Assembly (NCBI GenBank): GCA_027021365.1
Contig: JALUUM010000027.1
Location: 334,170-398,169, forward strand
Length of the DNA: 64,000 nt
From: Spirochaetales bacterium
GTDB lineage: Bacteria; Spirochaetota; Spirochaetia; SZUA-6
Direction of reading: 5' to 3'
The translations under genes and the position numbers were made by a program. Of the stretch, positions 1-8,743 are shown one piece after another. The notes beneath the pieces are model-generated. The model saw nothing but the letters and a program-made list of their open reading frames with translations, did not search any database and was not told where the DNA came from. Within the stretch, counting starts at the first letter, position 1. The number at the start of each line of letters is the position of its first letter.

Positions 1-810
1 TCTTGCTATGATATCGAGGTCTTCATCGGTGGAACAATAGGCATGTGCCAGGATGGAACTTTCACGTATTATACCGAGATCGTAGAGGTACTTAACCGGA
101 GTAACACCCAGCTCCTTGAGGCTCTTCTCTACCTGCCATTCTTCTTCCGAAACATGTATGTGCGTTTTCAGATCGAGCCTCTCTGAAATATCGGCTATCT
201 CTTTTAGAAAGGTTTCCGGACAGATGTAGGGAGAATGCGGCCCGAGACTTATTGTAAGCCTTTCTTCCTGCCCTCTGTAGCTCTCCGTGAAATCCATGGC
301 CCTCTCGAAATCCTCCTTCCAGTTTTCCCCCTGTCCGAAGAGAGCCCAGGCGAGGTCTGCCCTTATTCCCGAATCCCTGTATGCCTCGAAGGCCCTGTCC
401 ATTGCAAAGTAGTGGTCACAAACAAAGGTCACCCCGGCAAGGAGCATCTCTGCCGCACCTATGAGGCTTCCAGTGTAGACGAATTCCGGCTTAAGGTTTT
501 GTTCGTATATCCAGATGTGCTTGTTGAACCAGTCAAAGCTGTTTACGTCTTCCGATGAACCTCTTAGCAGTGTCATTGCCGTATGGGAGTGGGCATTTGT
601 CATTCCGGGAATGACGATTTTTCCGCTTCCCTCTATTACCCTCTCATATTGATTCTTACCACCGTCAGAACTCTCCGGGAATCGAAGGGCATCCTTTCCC
701 GTTACGATGCTCGTTATCTTGTTCCCCTCTATTACGATATGTGCCTTCTCCGTGTATGAGAGATCGTGGAAGTTGAATATCGAGGTGTTTCTGATAAGTA
801 TGCTGCTCAA
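1..810 (-). CDS. amidohydrolase (MtaD/TrzA/guanine-deaminase type), C-terminus outside window
   Basis: The C-terminal part runs off the left edge; 270 codons are visible. I read a TTG start at 810, just past the stop of the nucleoside hydrolase gene, with an AGAGG/GAAGG purine stretch upstream. The protein opens with a short beta-sandwich part (about 1-60), then the metal-binding stretch NAHSHTAMTLLRG, which is the HxH motif of cyclic-amidine amidohydrolases. Further on are SLGPHSPYICP and the strand with THIHVSEE, both metal/substrate-site motifs of the subtype that deaminates purines, methylthioadenosine or S-adenosylhomocysteine. Being last in a nucleoside import and hydrolysis operon, deamination of a purine base or nucleoside is the best guess. 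Substrate is not determinable from sequence alone. Confidence 0.85.
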   Translation of the reverse strand, partial: MSSILIRNTSIFNFHDLSYTEKAHIVIEGNKITSIVTGKDALRFPESSDGGKNQYERVIEGSGKIVIPGMTNAHSHTAMTLLRGSSEDVNSFDWFNKHIWIYEQNLKPEFVYTGSLIGAAEMLLAGVTFVCDHYFAMDRAFEAYRDSGIRADLAWALFGQGENWKEDFERAMDFTESYRGQEERLTISLGPHSPYICPETFLKEIADISERLDLKTHIHVSEEEWQVEKSLKELGVTPVKYLYDLGIIRESSILAHAYCSTDEDLDIIAR

Positions 811-818
811 AAGGCCTT

Positions 819-1751
819 CTACCTCTTATCTAGCCTCTCCAGGGCATCGAAAATCATAGTCTTGAATTTTTCCACATTTACATTCGTGGCAACACTTGCA
901 TTGGCTTCCTTACCCGTTACTCCGTAAACATCAACTACAGTCCTTCCCGAAGTGTACTCTCCCATTGTCTCTATATCCACCCGAAGGCTCCTCGTTTCGA
1001 GTACATCCCTGTCGATAAGGTAGGCAACGGTAAGAGGGTCGTGCAGCGGAGCACCCTCTATACCGAAGATTTCGAGGTTGGCCTTGGCAAAGAATTCGAG
1101 AAGGGGAGCAACCACCGAGGAGACATGACCACCCATTTTACCGATCTTTTCAATATCCTCGAAGGTAAAAACAGCCTTGTTTGTCACGTCAAGGCCCACC
1201 ATGGTTATTGGAATACCGGAGTTAAAGACAATGCTTGCCGCTTCGGGGTCAACGTATATGTTGAACTCCGATGCGGGTGTTATATTGGAATCATAGATGG
1301 CTCCTCCCATGAGGACTATCTCTTCTATCTTTTCCTTTATTGAAGGTTTTTTCAGCAGAGAAAAGGCGACATTCGTAAGGGGGCCTGTGGGAACGAGTGT
1401 AACAGGCTCATCCGAGGCAAGAAGGGTTTCGATGATAAAGTCTGTCGCATGTTTCCCCGTATCCTTTACCGTTGCTTCCGGCAGGTTTGCACCGTCCAAT
1501 CCTGATACCCCGTGAATCCGGGGAGCGACGGTGAGTTCTCTGACCATCGGTTTGTCGAACCCCCTCGAAACGGGAGTATCTTCTCCTATTAAGGTGAGAA
1601 TCCTAAGAGCATTTTTAAAGGTCTTTTCCCCTGTCTGGTTTCCTGCCACGGTCGTTATCCCGAGAAGCTCTATTTCCGGGGATGAAGTTGCCAGCATTAT
1701 GGCTATCATGTCATCATGACCGGGGTCGCAGTCCAGTATGATTCTTTTCAT
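819..1751 (-). CDS. inosine-uridine preferring nucleoside hydrolase
   Basis: A 310-residue protein of the IUNH family (usual length 300-320). The N-terminus contains the Ca2+-binding aspartate cluster DCDPGHDD (residues 7-14), the family signature. The second metal/ribose-binding part is visible as the VLMGGAIYD stretch near residue 146 and the PLHDPLTVAYL stretch near residue 236, which carries the Asp that completes the Ca2+ site. It hydrolyses the N-glycosidic bond of ribonucleosides to free base and ribose in the cytoplasm. Its ATG overlaps the stop of the upstream permease gene (ATGA), so the two are translationally coupled. This supports a role in using the nucleosides imported by that transporter. 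Base preference cannot be read from sequence. Confidence 0.93.
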   Translation of the reverse strand: MKRIILDCDPGHDDMIAIMLATSSPEIELLGITTVAGNQTGEKTFKNALRILTLIGEDTPVSRGFDKPMVRELTVAPRIHGVSGLDGANLPEATVKDTGKHATDFIIETLLASDEPVTLVPTGPLTNVAFSLLKKPSIKEKIEEIVLMGGAIYDSNITPASEFNIYVDPEAASIVFNSGIPITMVGLDVTNKAVFTFEDIEKIGKMGGHVSSVVAPLLEFFAKANLEIFGIEGAPLHDPLTVAYLIDRDVLETRSLRVDIETMGEYTSGRTVVDVYGVTGKEANASVATNVNVEKFKTMIFDALERLDKR

Positions 1752-2674
1752 TCACTTACCTCTCTCTTTACCTTTCTGCTCTTGTTTATCGAGTAGATTG
1801 CAAGGACGATCACGGTGGTGAGGTACGGAATCGATTGAATGAACTCCGAAGGAATCTTTAACGGTGCTATGAATATTGCAAAGGCATTTACAATGCCGAA
1901 TAGGAGAGAACCCAGAAATGTACCAAGGGGAAGGTTGCCACCAAGGGAAGATGCCGCAATCGCAATAAATCCCCTTCCGGCTGTCATGTCTCTTGAAAAC
2001 CATGAAACGTATCCCATTGCAAGGTAGAGTCCGCCAAAGGAACCGAAGAAACCTGAAAGGAGGAGTGAGTAGAGGCGAACCCTTTTTACGTTTATACCCA
2101 CCGATTCGGCAGCATCCGGATTCTGTCCCACTGCTCTTATCCTGAGACCCAGGGGTGTCTTGTATATGAGGTAGTAGAATACGATTACCGCAATGAAGAC
2201 GAAGTAGGTGAGGATATTGTGGCCGCTGAGCATGGGACCCACTACCGGGATGTCTTTCAGCAGGGGAATATCCAGTGAAGGGAATACGAGGCTCTTTAAC
2301 GAACTGGATGTTCCCTTGTCGTGTGCAAATACGTAGAGAAGAAAGATAGTCATACCAGAGGCGAACATGTTCAGGGCAATTGCTGCAATAATGATATCCG
2401 CCTTCAGTTGCAGGTGAAAGTAACCGAGGATGGCGGCCATTGCAACGCCGGCAGCGACGCCGGCAAAGAGTGCCAGCCAGAGGCTCCCCGTAAAGCCGCT
2501 TACCATCACCCCCGTAAATGCGGCCATCAACATGATTCCTTCCAGTGCTATGTTGATCGATCCGGCAAGTGCCGTTATTGCAACACCGATTGCAGGGTAC
2601 AGAATAGGCGTCATAACCCTTATTGTGGCAAAGATGAATTTTGGTGAGAGGATACTCTTAATTATTGGGTTCAT
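1748..2674 (-). CDS. nucleoside ABC transporter permease (NupQ/YufQ-like)
   Basis: A 308-residue very hydrophobic protein of the BPD_transp_2 (RbsC/LivH-like) family with about eight to nine membrane segments. The early stretch PAIGVAITALAGSINIALEG and the later GFIAIAASSLGGNLPLGT are typical of the second permease of BMP-type nucleoside importers such as YufQ/NupQ. It overlaps the partner permease gene by 17 bases upstream and the nucleoside hydrolase gene by 4 bases downstream, a tight operon. It should pair with the larger permease (2658-3734) and the double ATPase (3762-5288) in the cytoplasmic membrane. The function as a nucleoside channel is inferred from family and neighbours. Confidence 0.92.
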   Translation of the reverse strand: MNPIIKSILSPKFIFATIRVMTPILYPAIGVAITALAGSINIALEGIMLMAAFTGVMVSGFTGSLWLALFAGVAAGVAMAAILGYFHLQLKADIIIAAIALNMFASGMTIFLLYVFAHDKGTSSSLKSLVFPSLDIPLLKDIPVVGPMLSGHNILTYFVFIAVIVFYYLIYKTPLGLRIRAVGQNPDAAESVGINVKRVRLYSLLLSGFFGSFGGLYLAMGYVSWFSRDMTAGRGFIAIAASSLGGNLPLGTFLGSLLFGIVNAFAIFIAPLKIPSEFIQSIPYLTTVIVLAIYSINKSRKVKREVSE

Positions 2675-3734
2675 CTATTGCCTCCTTCCTCTTTGCCTCT
2701 CTGATGGTTATCCTGTATTTGAACCTTTCGAGGAAAGCTTCTGCCGTTATGAGGAGGATAATTATAGATTGAATGGCAACAACCATCTCCGATGGTATAT
2801 CAGAGAGAAGGTTCATAATCTGGCCACCGGTCCTTAAGTATGAGAGGAACAGGGCTGCAAAGATTATGTATATCGGATTGTTCCTTCCTATGATGGCAAC
2901 TACTACACCGTCCCACCCGTAACCGGGGCTCAACTGCCAGTTGAATCTCCTGTGAAGGCCCATTACTTCGGTCATGCCGCCTATTCCGGCAAGGAAGCCT
3001 CCAAGGACCTGTGATAGCACGATAACCATGAAGACGTTGATACCACCGAATCTTGCAAAATTCTTGTTTATTCCCGTCGTCCTTATTTCGTAACCTCTTG
3101 TCGTATGGTAGAGGAAGTAGTATGTAAGGATGGCAAACGCAAAGGAAATTATAATTCCGAGGTGTATTCTCGTTCCGGGAACGAATTGTGCCAGCCAGGC
3201 TGTTTTCGGCAGTTCATAGGATACGAGAAAGCCTGCCGACTTGTCCCTGAAGTGATAGTTTATCAGGTAGAGCCCGAGAAAATATGCTACATAGTTCATC
3301 ATCAGGCTTATAACGAGTTCATCGGTATTCCACTTTGCCTTCAGTATCCCCGGTATGAAACCCCAGATAGCTCCCGTGATTCCTGCAATAAGTAGTACCG
3401 TGGTTATATGGAGAATGGCAGGCATGTGAGTCGATACTGCAAATGCCGTTCCGACCGCTGCTCCTATGAAGAGAGCGCCCTCGGCGCCGATGTTGAACTG
3501 TTCAGCCTGGAATGGTATCGATATGGCCAGTCCGCATAGAATGATAGGCGATGCAGTTTCTATGAAGTTTCCGAATCTACCCTTGGAGAGAAGCGGACCG
3601 AGGAAGAATGATTTCAGAGAAAATCCAGGATTCTTGCTTATGATGAAAATTATGAGCACGCTGATCACTATGCCTATTAGAACCGCAATGATCGTGCGAA
3701 TCAGATGAAAGTATTTTACTATGAATTTCTCCAC
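2658..3734 (-). CDS. nucleoside ABC transporter permease (NupP/YufP-like)
   Basis: A 358-residue membrane protein of the BPD_transp_2 family, the longer permease partner. It begins with a cytoplasmic amphipathic start and one N-terminal membrane helix (about 15-35), then FNIGAEGALFIGAAVGTAFA, a conserved stretch of YufP-type permeases (the FNIGAEGQ motif). About nine to ten membrane segments follow. It is 27 bases downstream of the ATPase gene and overlaps the next permease, so the ATPase and both permeases are probably made from one mRNA. The missing component is a BMP-family binding lipoprotein, which is not encoded here and may lie elsewhere in the genome. Confidence 0.92.
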   Translation of the reverse strand: MEKFIVKYFHLIRTIIAVLIGIVISVLIIFIISKNPGFSLKSFFLGPLLSKGRFGNFIETASPIILCGLAISIPFQAEQFNIGAEGALFIGAAVGTAFAVSTHMPAILHITTVLLIAGITGAIWGFIPGILKAKWNTDELVISLMMNYVAYFLGLYLINYHFRDKSAGFLVSYELPKTAWLAQFVPGTRIHLGIIISFAFAILTYYFLYHTTRGYEIRTTGINKNFARFGGINVFMVIVLSQVLGGFLAGIGGMTEVMGLHRRFNWQLSPGYGWDGVVVAIIGRNNPIYIIFAALFLSYLRTGGQIMNLLSDIPSEMVVAIQSIIILLITAEAFLERFKYRITIREAKRKEAIDEPNN

Positions 3735-3761
3735 TTCTTTCCTCCTGAGATCATCCGTTAT

Positions 3762-5288
3762 TCAATGCTTGTCCCTCTTGACACCGAGCATATAAGGACC
3801 GAGCTGTTCCTGTGTAACTTTGGCAGGCGAATCGAATTCCGCCACTATTTCTCCATTGTAGATCACAAGTATCCTCGATGAAATCTTCAGTATTTCATCG
3901 AGGTCGGCAGAGACGAGAAAGACGGCTATTCCGTTGTCGCGGGCATTCATTAGAAGCTCATGAACCATCTCCTCCGAACCGACATCGATACCGCGGGTCG
4001 GCTGGTCGGCAACTATCAATTTTGGTTCCGAGGATAGTTCCCTTGCGACGACTACCTTCTGGATATTACCTCCGGATAGCGCGGAAACGGGTGTTTTCGA
4101 TGACTGTGCCAGTATCTTGAATTGTTTGATGAGCTCTTCCGAATGTTCCGTTATCTTTTTCCAGTCGAGAACCATGCCCCTGGCGAAGGGTTTCTTGTAA
4201 TACCTGTCCACTATTATGTTTTCCTGAATGGTGGATTTTTCTGCTACACCATTCTCCATTCTGTCTTCGGGAATATGGGAAACACCCAGTTCCCTGATGT
4301 CCCTTGGTGTAAAGCCAGTTATCTCCCTCTCACCGAGGAATATGTGTCCGGATGTGGCCTCTCTTAAGCCTGTAAGTATTTCAACCAGTTCTGTCTGTCC
4401 GTTTCCCTCTACACCTGCAAGGCCCAGTATTTCGCCCCTCCTCACTTCAAAGGATACATTCTTCAAAACATGAAGGTTCTCCTCGTTTATATAGTTGAGG
4501 CCGTTTACCTTTAGGTAGGCCTCTCCCGTTTTTTCGGCTTCCGGTATCCTTTCGAAGCTTATCTCTCTTCCCACCATAAGTTCTGCTATCTCATGTTCCG
4601 TGAGTTTTGAGGCATCCTCTGTGGCTATGTCCTTACCATCACGAATTATCGTTACCCTGTCTGCTATAACCTTTACCTCTTTGAGCTTGTGGGAGATAAA
4701 TATTATCGTTTTGCCTTTGGCTTTAAGCTCTTTGAGTGATTTAAAGAGGACCTCTGTTTCCTGCGGCGTGAGAACAGATGTTGGTTCGTCCAGTATGATA
4801 AGTTCCGCATTTCGAATCAGCACCTTTAGTATCTCGATTCTCTGCCTTATTCCCACGGGGAGGTCCTTTACCAGCTTGTTCAGGGGCACTTCAAAACCGA
4901 ATTCCTTGCATGCCTCTTCTGTTTTTTTAAGTATCTTTTTGGAATCGAGGAATAGTTTCCATTTTACTGGCTCCTCGCCTAAAATGATATTCTCGGCAAC
5001 GGTGAGGTCGGGCGCAAGCATGAGGTGCTGGTGAATCATTCCTATTCCCATGGCGATTGCTTCCAGCGAGTTGTGAATCTTCACCTTCTTGCCCTTGTAG
5101 AGGATTTCTCCTTCCTGAGGAATTTCCTCTCCGAAGATTATCTTCATGAGGGTGGATTTTCCCGCTCCGTTTTCGCCTACTATTGCATGAATGGTGTTTT
5201 CCTGGACATCGATATTGATGCCCTTGTTTGCTACGACACCGTTTGGATAAACTTTTACTATATTCTTAAGAGAAAGTATCGTTCCCAT
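3762..5288 (-). CDS. nucleoside ABC transporter, double ATP-binding protein (NupO/YufO-like)
   Basis: A 508-residue protein with two ABC ATPase domains, as in RbsA/MglA/YufO. Domain 1 (about 1-240) has Walker A GENGAGKST near residue 38, a signature region around LPVGIRQRIEILK, and Walker B LIILDEPTSVLT. Domain 2 (about 255-500) has the degenerate Walker A GVEGNGQTEL, SALSGGNIQK as signature and LIVADQPTRGID as Walker B. A degenerate second Walker A is normal for this family. It energises import through the two downstream permeases. A 107-base gap separates it from the malic enzyme gene upstream, room for its own promoter, but none of good quality was seen. Confidence 0.93.
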   Translation of the reverse strand: MGTILSLKNIVKVYPNGVVANKGINIDVQENTIHAIVGENGAGKSTLMKIIFGEEIPQEGEILYKGKKVKIHNSLEAIAMGIGMIHQHLMLAPDLTVAENIILGEEPVKWKLFLDSKKILKKTEEACKEFGFEVPLNKLVKDLPVGIRQRIEILKVLIRNAELIILDEPTSVLTPQETEVLFKSLKELKAKGKTIIFISHKLKEVKVIADRVTIIRDGKDIATEDASKLTEHEIAELMVGREISFERIPEAEKTGEAYLKVNGLNYINEENLHVLKNVSFEVRRGEILGLAGVEGNGQTELVEILTGLREATSGHIFLGEREITGFTPRDIRELGVSHIPEDRMENGVAEKSTIQENIIVDRYYKKPFARGMVLDWKKITEHSEELIKQFKILAQSSKTPVSALSGGNIQKVVVARELSSEPKLIVADQPTRGIDVGSEEMVHELLMNARDNGIAVFLVSADLDEILKISSRILVIYNGEIVAEFDSPAKVTQEQLGPYMLGVKRDKH

Positions 5289-5395
5289 TTTTGCACCTCT
5301 GTTGGCATTTTAGGAAAAAATAATTTCTGTTACTATACCTTATAGAGGAAAAAAAGCAAATATATTTTTTATGGGAATAAGAATCGAGGTGGAGT

Positions 5396-6676
5396 TTATT
5401 TCCAGAATTTTTGCATTCTCTTTCTTAAGCTTTCCCTGTAGGCATCCCAGTCATCTATCGGATTCTCTGCTATCCCTTCCTCACAGGCAGCCCTGGCAAC
5501 GGCACTGGCCTCCCATTCTATGACACGGGGATCGAAGGGTTTCGGAACTATGTAGTCGCGTCCGAAAGAAAACTCTCTTCCCTCGTAGGCCTTCTTCACA
5601 ATATCGGGAACAGGTTCCTTTGCTAGCCCTGCAAGTGCATGGGATGCGGCTATTTTCATTCCTTCGGTGATCTTTTTCGCATGAACATCGAGTGCTCCCC
5701 TGAATATGAAGGGAAAGCCAAGAACGTTGTTTATCTGGTTGGGGTAATCGCTCCTTCCCGTAGCCATTATCACGTCTTCTCTCGTCTTCCTTGCAAGGTC
5801 GTAGGTGATTTCCGGGTCGGGATTTGCCATGGCAAAAACGATGGGGTCCCTGTTCATGGAGAGGAGCATTTCCGGGCTTACAAGGTCTTTCGTGGATACC
5901 CCCATGAATACATCGGCACCGGCAATAGCTTCTTTAAGGGTGCGCATCGTAGTATCCGCAGCGAATTCCTCCTTCTGAGGGTTCATACCCTCCTCTCTTC
6001 CTCTGTATATCACGCCTCTACTGTCACACATCACGAGGTTCTCCTTCTTTACACCGAGGGAGACAAAGAACCTGGCACATGATATTCCTGCAGCTCCGGC
6101 ACCGCTGAATACTACCCTTATCTCTTCCATATCCTTACCCGTCAGTTCCAGTGCATTCAGGAGCCCGGCACCTGCTATTATTGCAGTGCCGTGCTGGTCA
6201 TCGTGGAAAATCGGAATGTTGCAGATCTCCTTCAACTTGTTCTCTATGTAGAAACACTCGGGAGCCTTGATATCCTCGAGGTTCACTCCGCCGAAGGTGG
6301 GCTCCAGGAGTTTTACCAATTCTATTATCTTGTCGGGGTCTTCCGTATCCACCTCGAGATCGAAAACATCGATGTCGGCAAACCGTTTGAAGAGGACTCC
6401 CTTTCCCTCCATGACAGGCTTGCTGGCAAGAGCTCCCCTGTTTCCCAGTCCGAGTATTGCAGTTCCGTTGGATACAACCGCAACGAGGTTCCCCCTGTTG
6501 GTGTATCTGAAAACATCCGAGGGATTCTTGTCGATTTCAAGTACCGGTGCTGCAACACCGGGGGTGTATGCAAGAGAGAGCTCCTTTGCAGTCTGGCAGG
6601 GCTTCGTGGTAACAACCTCCAGTTTTCCGGGCCTACCCTCGGAATGATACCGGAGTGAATCCTCTTTCAGTCCCAT
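5396..6676 (-). CDS. malic enzyme (malate to pyruvate, NAD(P)-dependent)
   Basis: A 426-residue protein, the usual length of the short bacterial malic enzymes such as YtsJ/MaeA. It opens with the malic-domain motif [11 protein letters not shown] (about 34-44), followed by [19 protein letters not shown], and has the catalytic/metal region [11 protein letters not shown] and [10 protein letters not shown]. The C-terminal NAD-binding domain shows [17 protein letters not shown] (GxGxxG). It oxidatively decarboxylates malate to pyruvate in the cytoplasm. It lies 41 bases downstream of the Ldh2-family dehydrogenase gene on the same strand. No phosphotransacetylase fusion is present, unlike the long MaeB form. 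The cofactor (NAD or NADP) is not assigned. Confidence 0.94.
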   Translation of the reverse strand: MGLKEDSLRYHSEGRPGKLEVVTTKPCQTAKELSLAYTPGVAAPVLEIDKNPSDVFRYTNRGNLVAVVSNGTAILGLGNRGALASKPVMEGKGVLFKRFADIDVFDLEVDTEDPDKIIELVKLLEPTFGGVNLEDIKAPECFYIENKLKEICNIPIFHDDQHGTAIIAGAGLLNALELTGKDMEEIRVVFSGAGAAGISCARFFVSLGVKKENLVMCDSRGVIYRGREEGMNPQKEEFAADTTMRTLKEAIAGADVFMGVSTKDLVSPEMLLSMNRDPIVFAMANPDPEITYDLARKTREDVIMATGRSDYPNQINNVLGFPFIFRGALDVHAKKITEGMKIAASHALAGLAKEPVPDIVKKAYEGREFSFGRDYIVPKPFDPRVIEWEASAVARAACEEGIAENPIDDWDAYRESLRKRMQKFWK

Positions 6677-6717
6677 TTTTTCCTCCCTTTAAAACTTTCG
6701 GCTCGAGATTTTCAACC

Positions 6718-7854
6718 CTATTTCATGTTTTCTTCGAAATCAAACTTGTAGGGGAGATTGTACCTGTCCCTGATTTCGATTATCTGCTGCTGTAGAACCT
6801 TGTCCACCTTTGCTCCCTTATCCTTCCTGTAGAGCCATGCCTCGTACTCTTTCTCTCCGGCGGTATAGATTCTCTTTGCACCGGGCATCTTTTTGGAATT
6901 CCTTAACTGCCTCAGTATGTCACCTGCAGTCTTCTTGAATTTATCGAGCTCTATGAATGCTTCCACATTGATTGCAATGAAGAAGTGACCTAAGGGATAG
7001 GGTATCTTGTTTCCATTCTCATCGTAACCGAGAAGCATCTTAAGGTATGATCCCTGTTGAAGTGCAGCGGAGAGGAGTTCTACCACTGTGGCGTATCCGT
7101 ATCCCTTGTAGCCCCCGAGTTCCTCTCCCAATCCTCCGAGGGGGGCGAGGGCCGCCTTGCCAGCAACGAGATCCTTTAGAATCTGTTTAGAATCTGTCTT
7201 GTAAGTCCCGTCTTCCCCGATTACCCATCCCTCCGGAATGTCCTTTCCCAGCCTTGCATATACCTCTATCTTTCCCCTCTGGGTAACGGAGGTGGCGCAG
7301 TCCAGCACGAAGGGGAACGGTTCATCGGTTGGCATGCCAAAGGTAAGGGGGTTGGTTCCCAGCATATTTTCCACGCCAAAGGTCGGTGCAATGGAGGGTC
7401 TTGCATTCGTACCCGTTATACCTATCATTCCCGCATTTGTTGCCATGAGTGCATAGTATCCTGCTATGCCATAGTGGGTGGAATTTCTTGCCACTACCAT
7501 TCCCATTCCGTATTTCCTTGCCTTCTCGATAGCCATGCTCATGCATCTGTGACCTATCACATGGCCCATTCCGTTGTGGCCGTCCACCACGGCGGTGGTA
7601 GGCCCTTCCCGCACTATCTCGAAATTGGTGATTGGGTTCAGTATCCCGTCATTTATCCTGTCAATGTATATCGGTTTGAACCTGCCAATACCGTGGGAAT
7701 CTATCCCCCTCTTGTCGGATGTTATCAGTACCTCGGCACATATCTTTGCATCTTCCTCCGGCACACCCACTGCCTTGAAGCCATCAACCATGAACCTCTC
7801 CAGAAGGTCGAAATCTACCCATACGAAATCTTCTCCCATAATGTCTTCGGACAT
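6718..7854 (-). CDS. Ldh2-family oxidoreductase (malate / ureidoglycolate / 2-hydroxyacid dehydrogenase)
   Basis: A 378-residue NAD(P)-dependent oxidoreductase of the malate/L-lactate dehydrogenase 2 family. The N-terminal catalytic stretch RGIDSHGIGRFKPIYIDRIN carries the SHG-x-x-R motif of the family. NSTHYGIAGYYALMA and the nucleotide-binding GGYKGYGYATVVELLSAAL are also typical. An AAGGAG Shine-Dalgarno precedes the ATG by seven bases and fixes this start. Being next to malic enzyme suggests malate dehydrogenase activity. Being in a nucleoside operon equally allows ureidoglycolate dehydrogenase (AllD), a member of the same family acting in purine breakdown. Sequence alone does not separate these. 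Confidence 0.85.
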   Translation of the reverse strand: MSEDIMGEDFVWVDFDLLERFMVDGFKAVGVPEEDAKICAEVLITSDKRGIDSHGIGRFKPIYIDRINDGILNPITNFEIVREGPTTAVVDGHNGMGHVIGHRCMSMAIEKARKYGMGMVVARNSTHYGIAGYYALMATNAGMIGITGTNARPSIAPTFGVENMLGTNPLTFGMPTDEPFPFVLDCATSVTQRGKIEVYARLGKDIPEGWVIGEDGTYKTDSKQILKDLVAGKAALAPLGGLGEELGGYKGYGYATVVELLSAALQQGSYLKMLLGYDENGNKIPYPLGHFFIAINVEAFIELDKFKKTAGDILRQLRNSKKMPGAKRIYTAGEKEYEAWLYRKDKGAKVDKVLQQQIIEIRDRYNLPYKFDFEENMK

Positions 7855-7875
7855 CTTTACTCTCCTTATATATTT

Positions 7876-8679
7876 TTAAATTTTTTCACCTTCATTCTTT
7901 GCAATAACGATTCTGATACCGGCCTCTTCGAGTTCTTTCCTGTACTCCTCGTTGAACTGGTCATCAGTTACGAGAATGTCCACCGAATCTATCGTTGCGG
8001 TGAGGAAGTTCGATGTGACGCCGAGTTTTCTGTGATCGGCAACGACGATTACAGTACCCCTTGTCCTCTCTATCATCATGCGTGCAACCTCTGCCTCCTG
8101 ATAAACAGGAGTTGTGAGTCCGTATTTGACGCTTATTCCGTCTACACCAATAATAGCCTTCGTACCGTAAACCTGTCCTAGAGTGAGAGATGCAAACCCG
8201 CCTACCAGTGAATTTGACTGGTACCTGTAGACACCGCCGACCAGTATCAGTTCCTTGATATTGGGGTTTGGCTCCATTACCGCACCGAGGTTGCTGGTTA
8301 TAACCCTGATATTGTTGCCGTGGAGATGCCTTATCACTTGAAGGGTGGTGGAACCGCTGTTTATGAGTAGTGTATCGCCGTCTTCTATCAGCTCTGCCGT
8401 GGTTCTTCCTATGGCTTCCTTTGCCTCGCGGTCTATCCTGTTCTTCTGTATGTAGAGGGGTTCCGTTTTCATTCTCTGGCTGAAAATGGCACCCCCATGG
8501 GTTCTCTCCAGCAATCCCTGTCTTTCGAGTATATCGAGGTCACGCCTTATCGTTATTTCCGATACGTTGAGTGATTCGCTTAACTCGGTAACCTTTACGA
8601 TTCCCTTCGTTCTTACCATCTCGTATATCATCTTCTGCCTTGCAGCAGGTATATATCCGCCTCTGTTTTTCTTTCCCAT
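7876..8679 (-). CDS. DeoR/GlpR-family transcriptional regulator
   Basis: A regulator of about 267 residues with an N-terminal DeoR winged helix-turn-helix (SLNVSEITIRRDLDILERQG). The ligand-binding DeoRC domain follows, with LLINSGSTTLQVIRHL, the stretch that binds phosphosugars. I place the start at the ATG at 8679 because GAGG stands six bases upstream; an in-frame TTG four codons earlier is possible. It is the first gene of the minus-strand run that goes on to the dehydrogenase, malic enzyme and nucleoside transporter genes, so it most likely controls that run in response to a sugar phosphate. A strong promoter lies directly upstream. Confidence 0.92.
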   Translation of the reverse strand: MGKKNRGGYIPAARQKMIYEMVRTKGIVKVTELSESLNVSEITIRRDLDILERQGLLERTHGGAIFSQRMKTEPLYIQKNRIDREAKEAIGRTTAELIEDGDTLLINSGSTTLQVIRHLHGNNIRVITSNLGAVMEPNPNIKELILVGGVYRYQSNSLVGGFASLTLGQVYGTKAIIGVDGISVKYGLTTPVYQEAEVARMMIERTRGTVIVVADHRKLGVTSNFLTATIDSVDILVTDDQFNEEYRKELEEAGIRIVIAKNEGEKI

Positions 8680-8696
8680 AGAATACCTCAATTAAA

Positions 8697-8725
8697 ATTA
8701 AAACATGATTGTTTTTGATTGTCAA
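8697..8725 (-). promoter_or_regulatory. sigma70-type promoter of the DeoR-led nucleoside operon
   Basis: On the minus strand TTGACA (8725-8720) is followed after 17 bases by TTTAAT (8702-8697), five of six matches to TATAAT. The predicted start lies just before the DeoR gene. This is the only strong promoter seen ahead of the run 8679 to 819. Confidence 0.65.
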
Positions 8726-8743
8726 CTTATTATTTAGAACTTT

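Noticed and set aside
5639..6658. Open frames on the plus strand opposite malic enzyme
   Set aside because: They have no recognisable domains, no ribosome sites and overlap a well-supported enzyme on the other strand.
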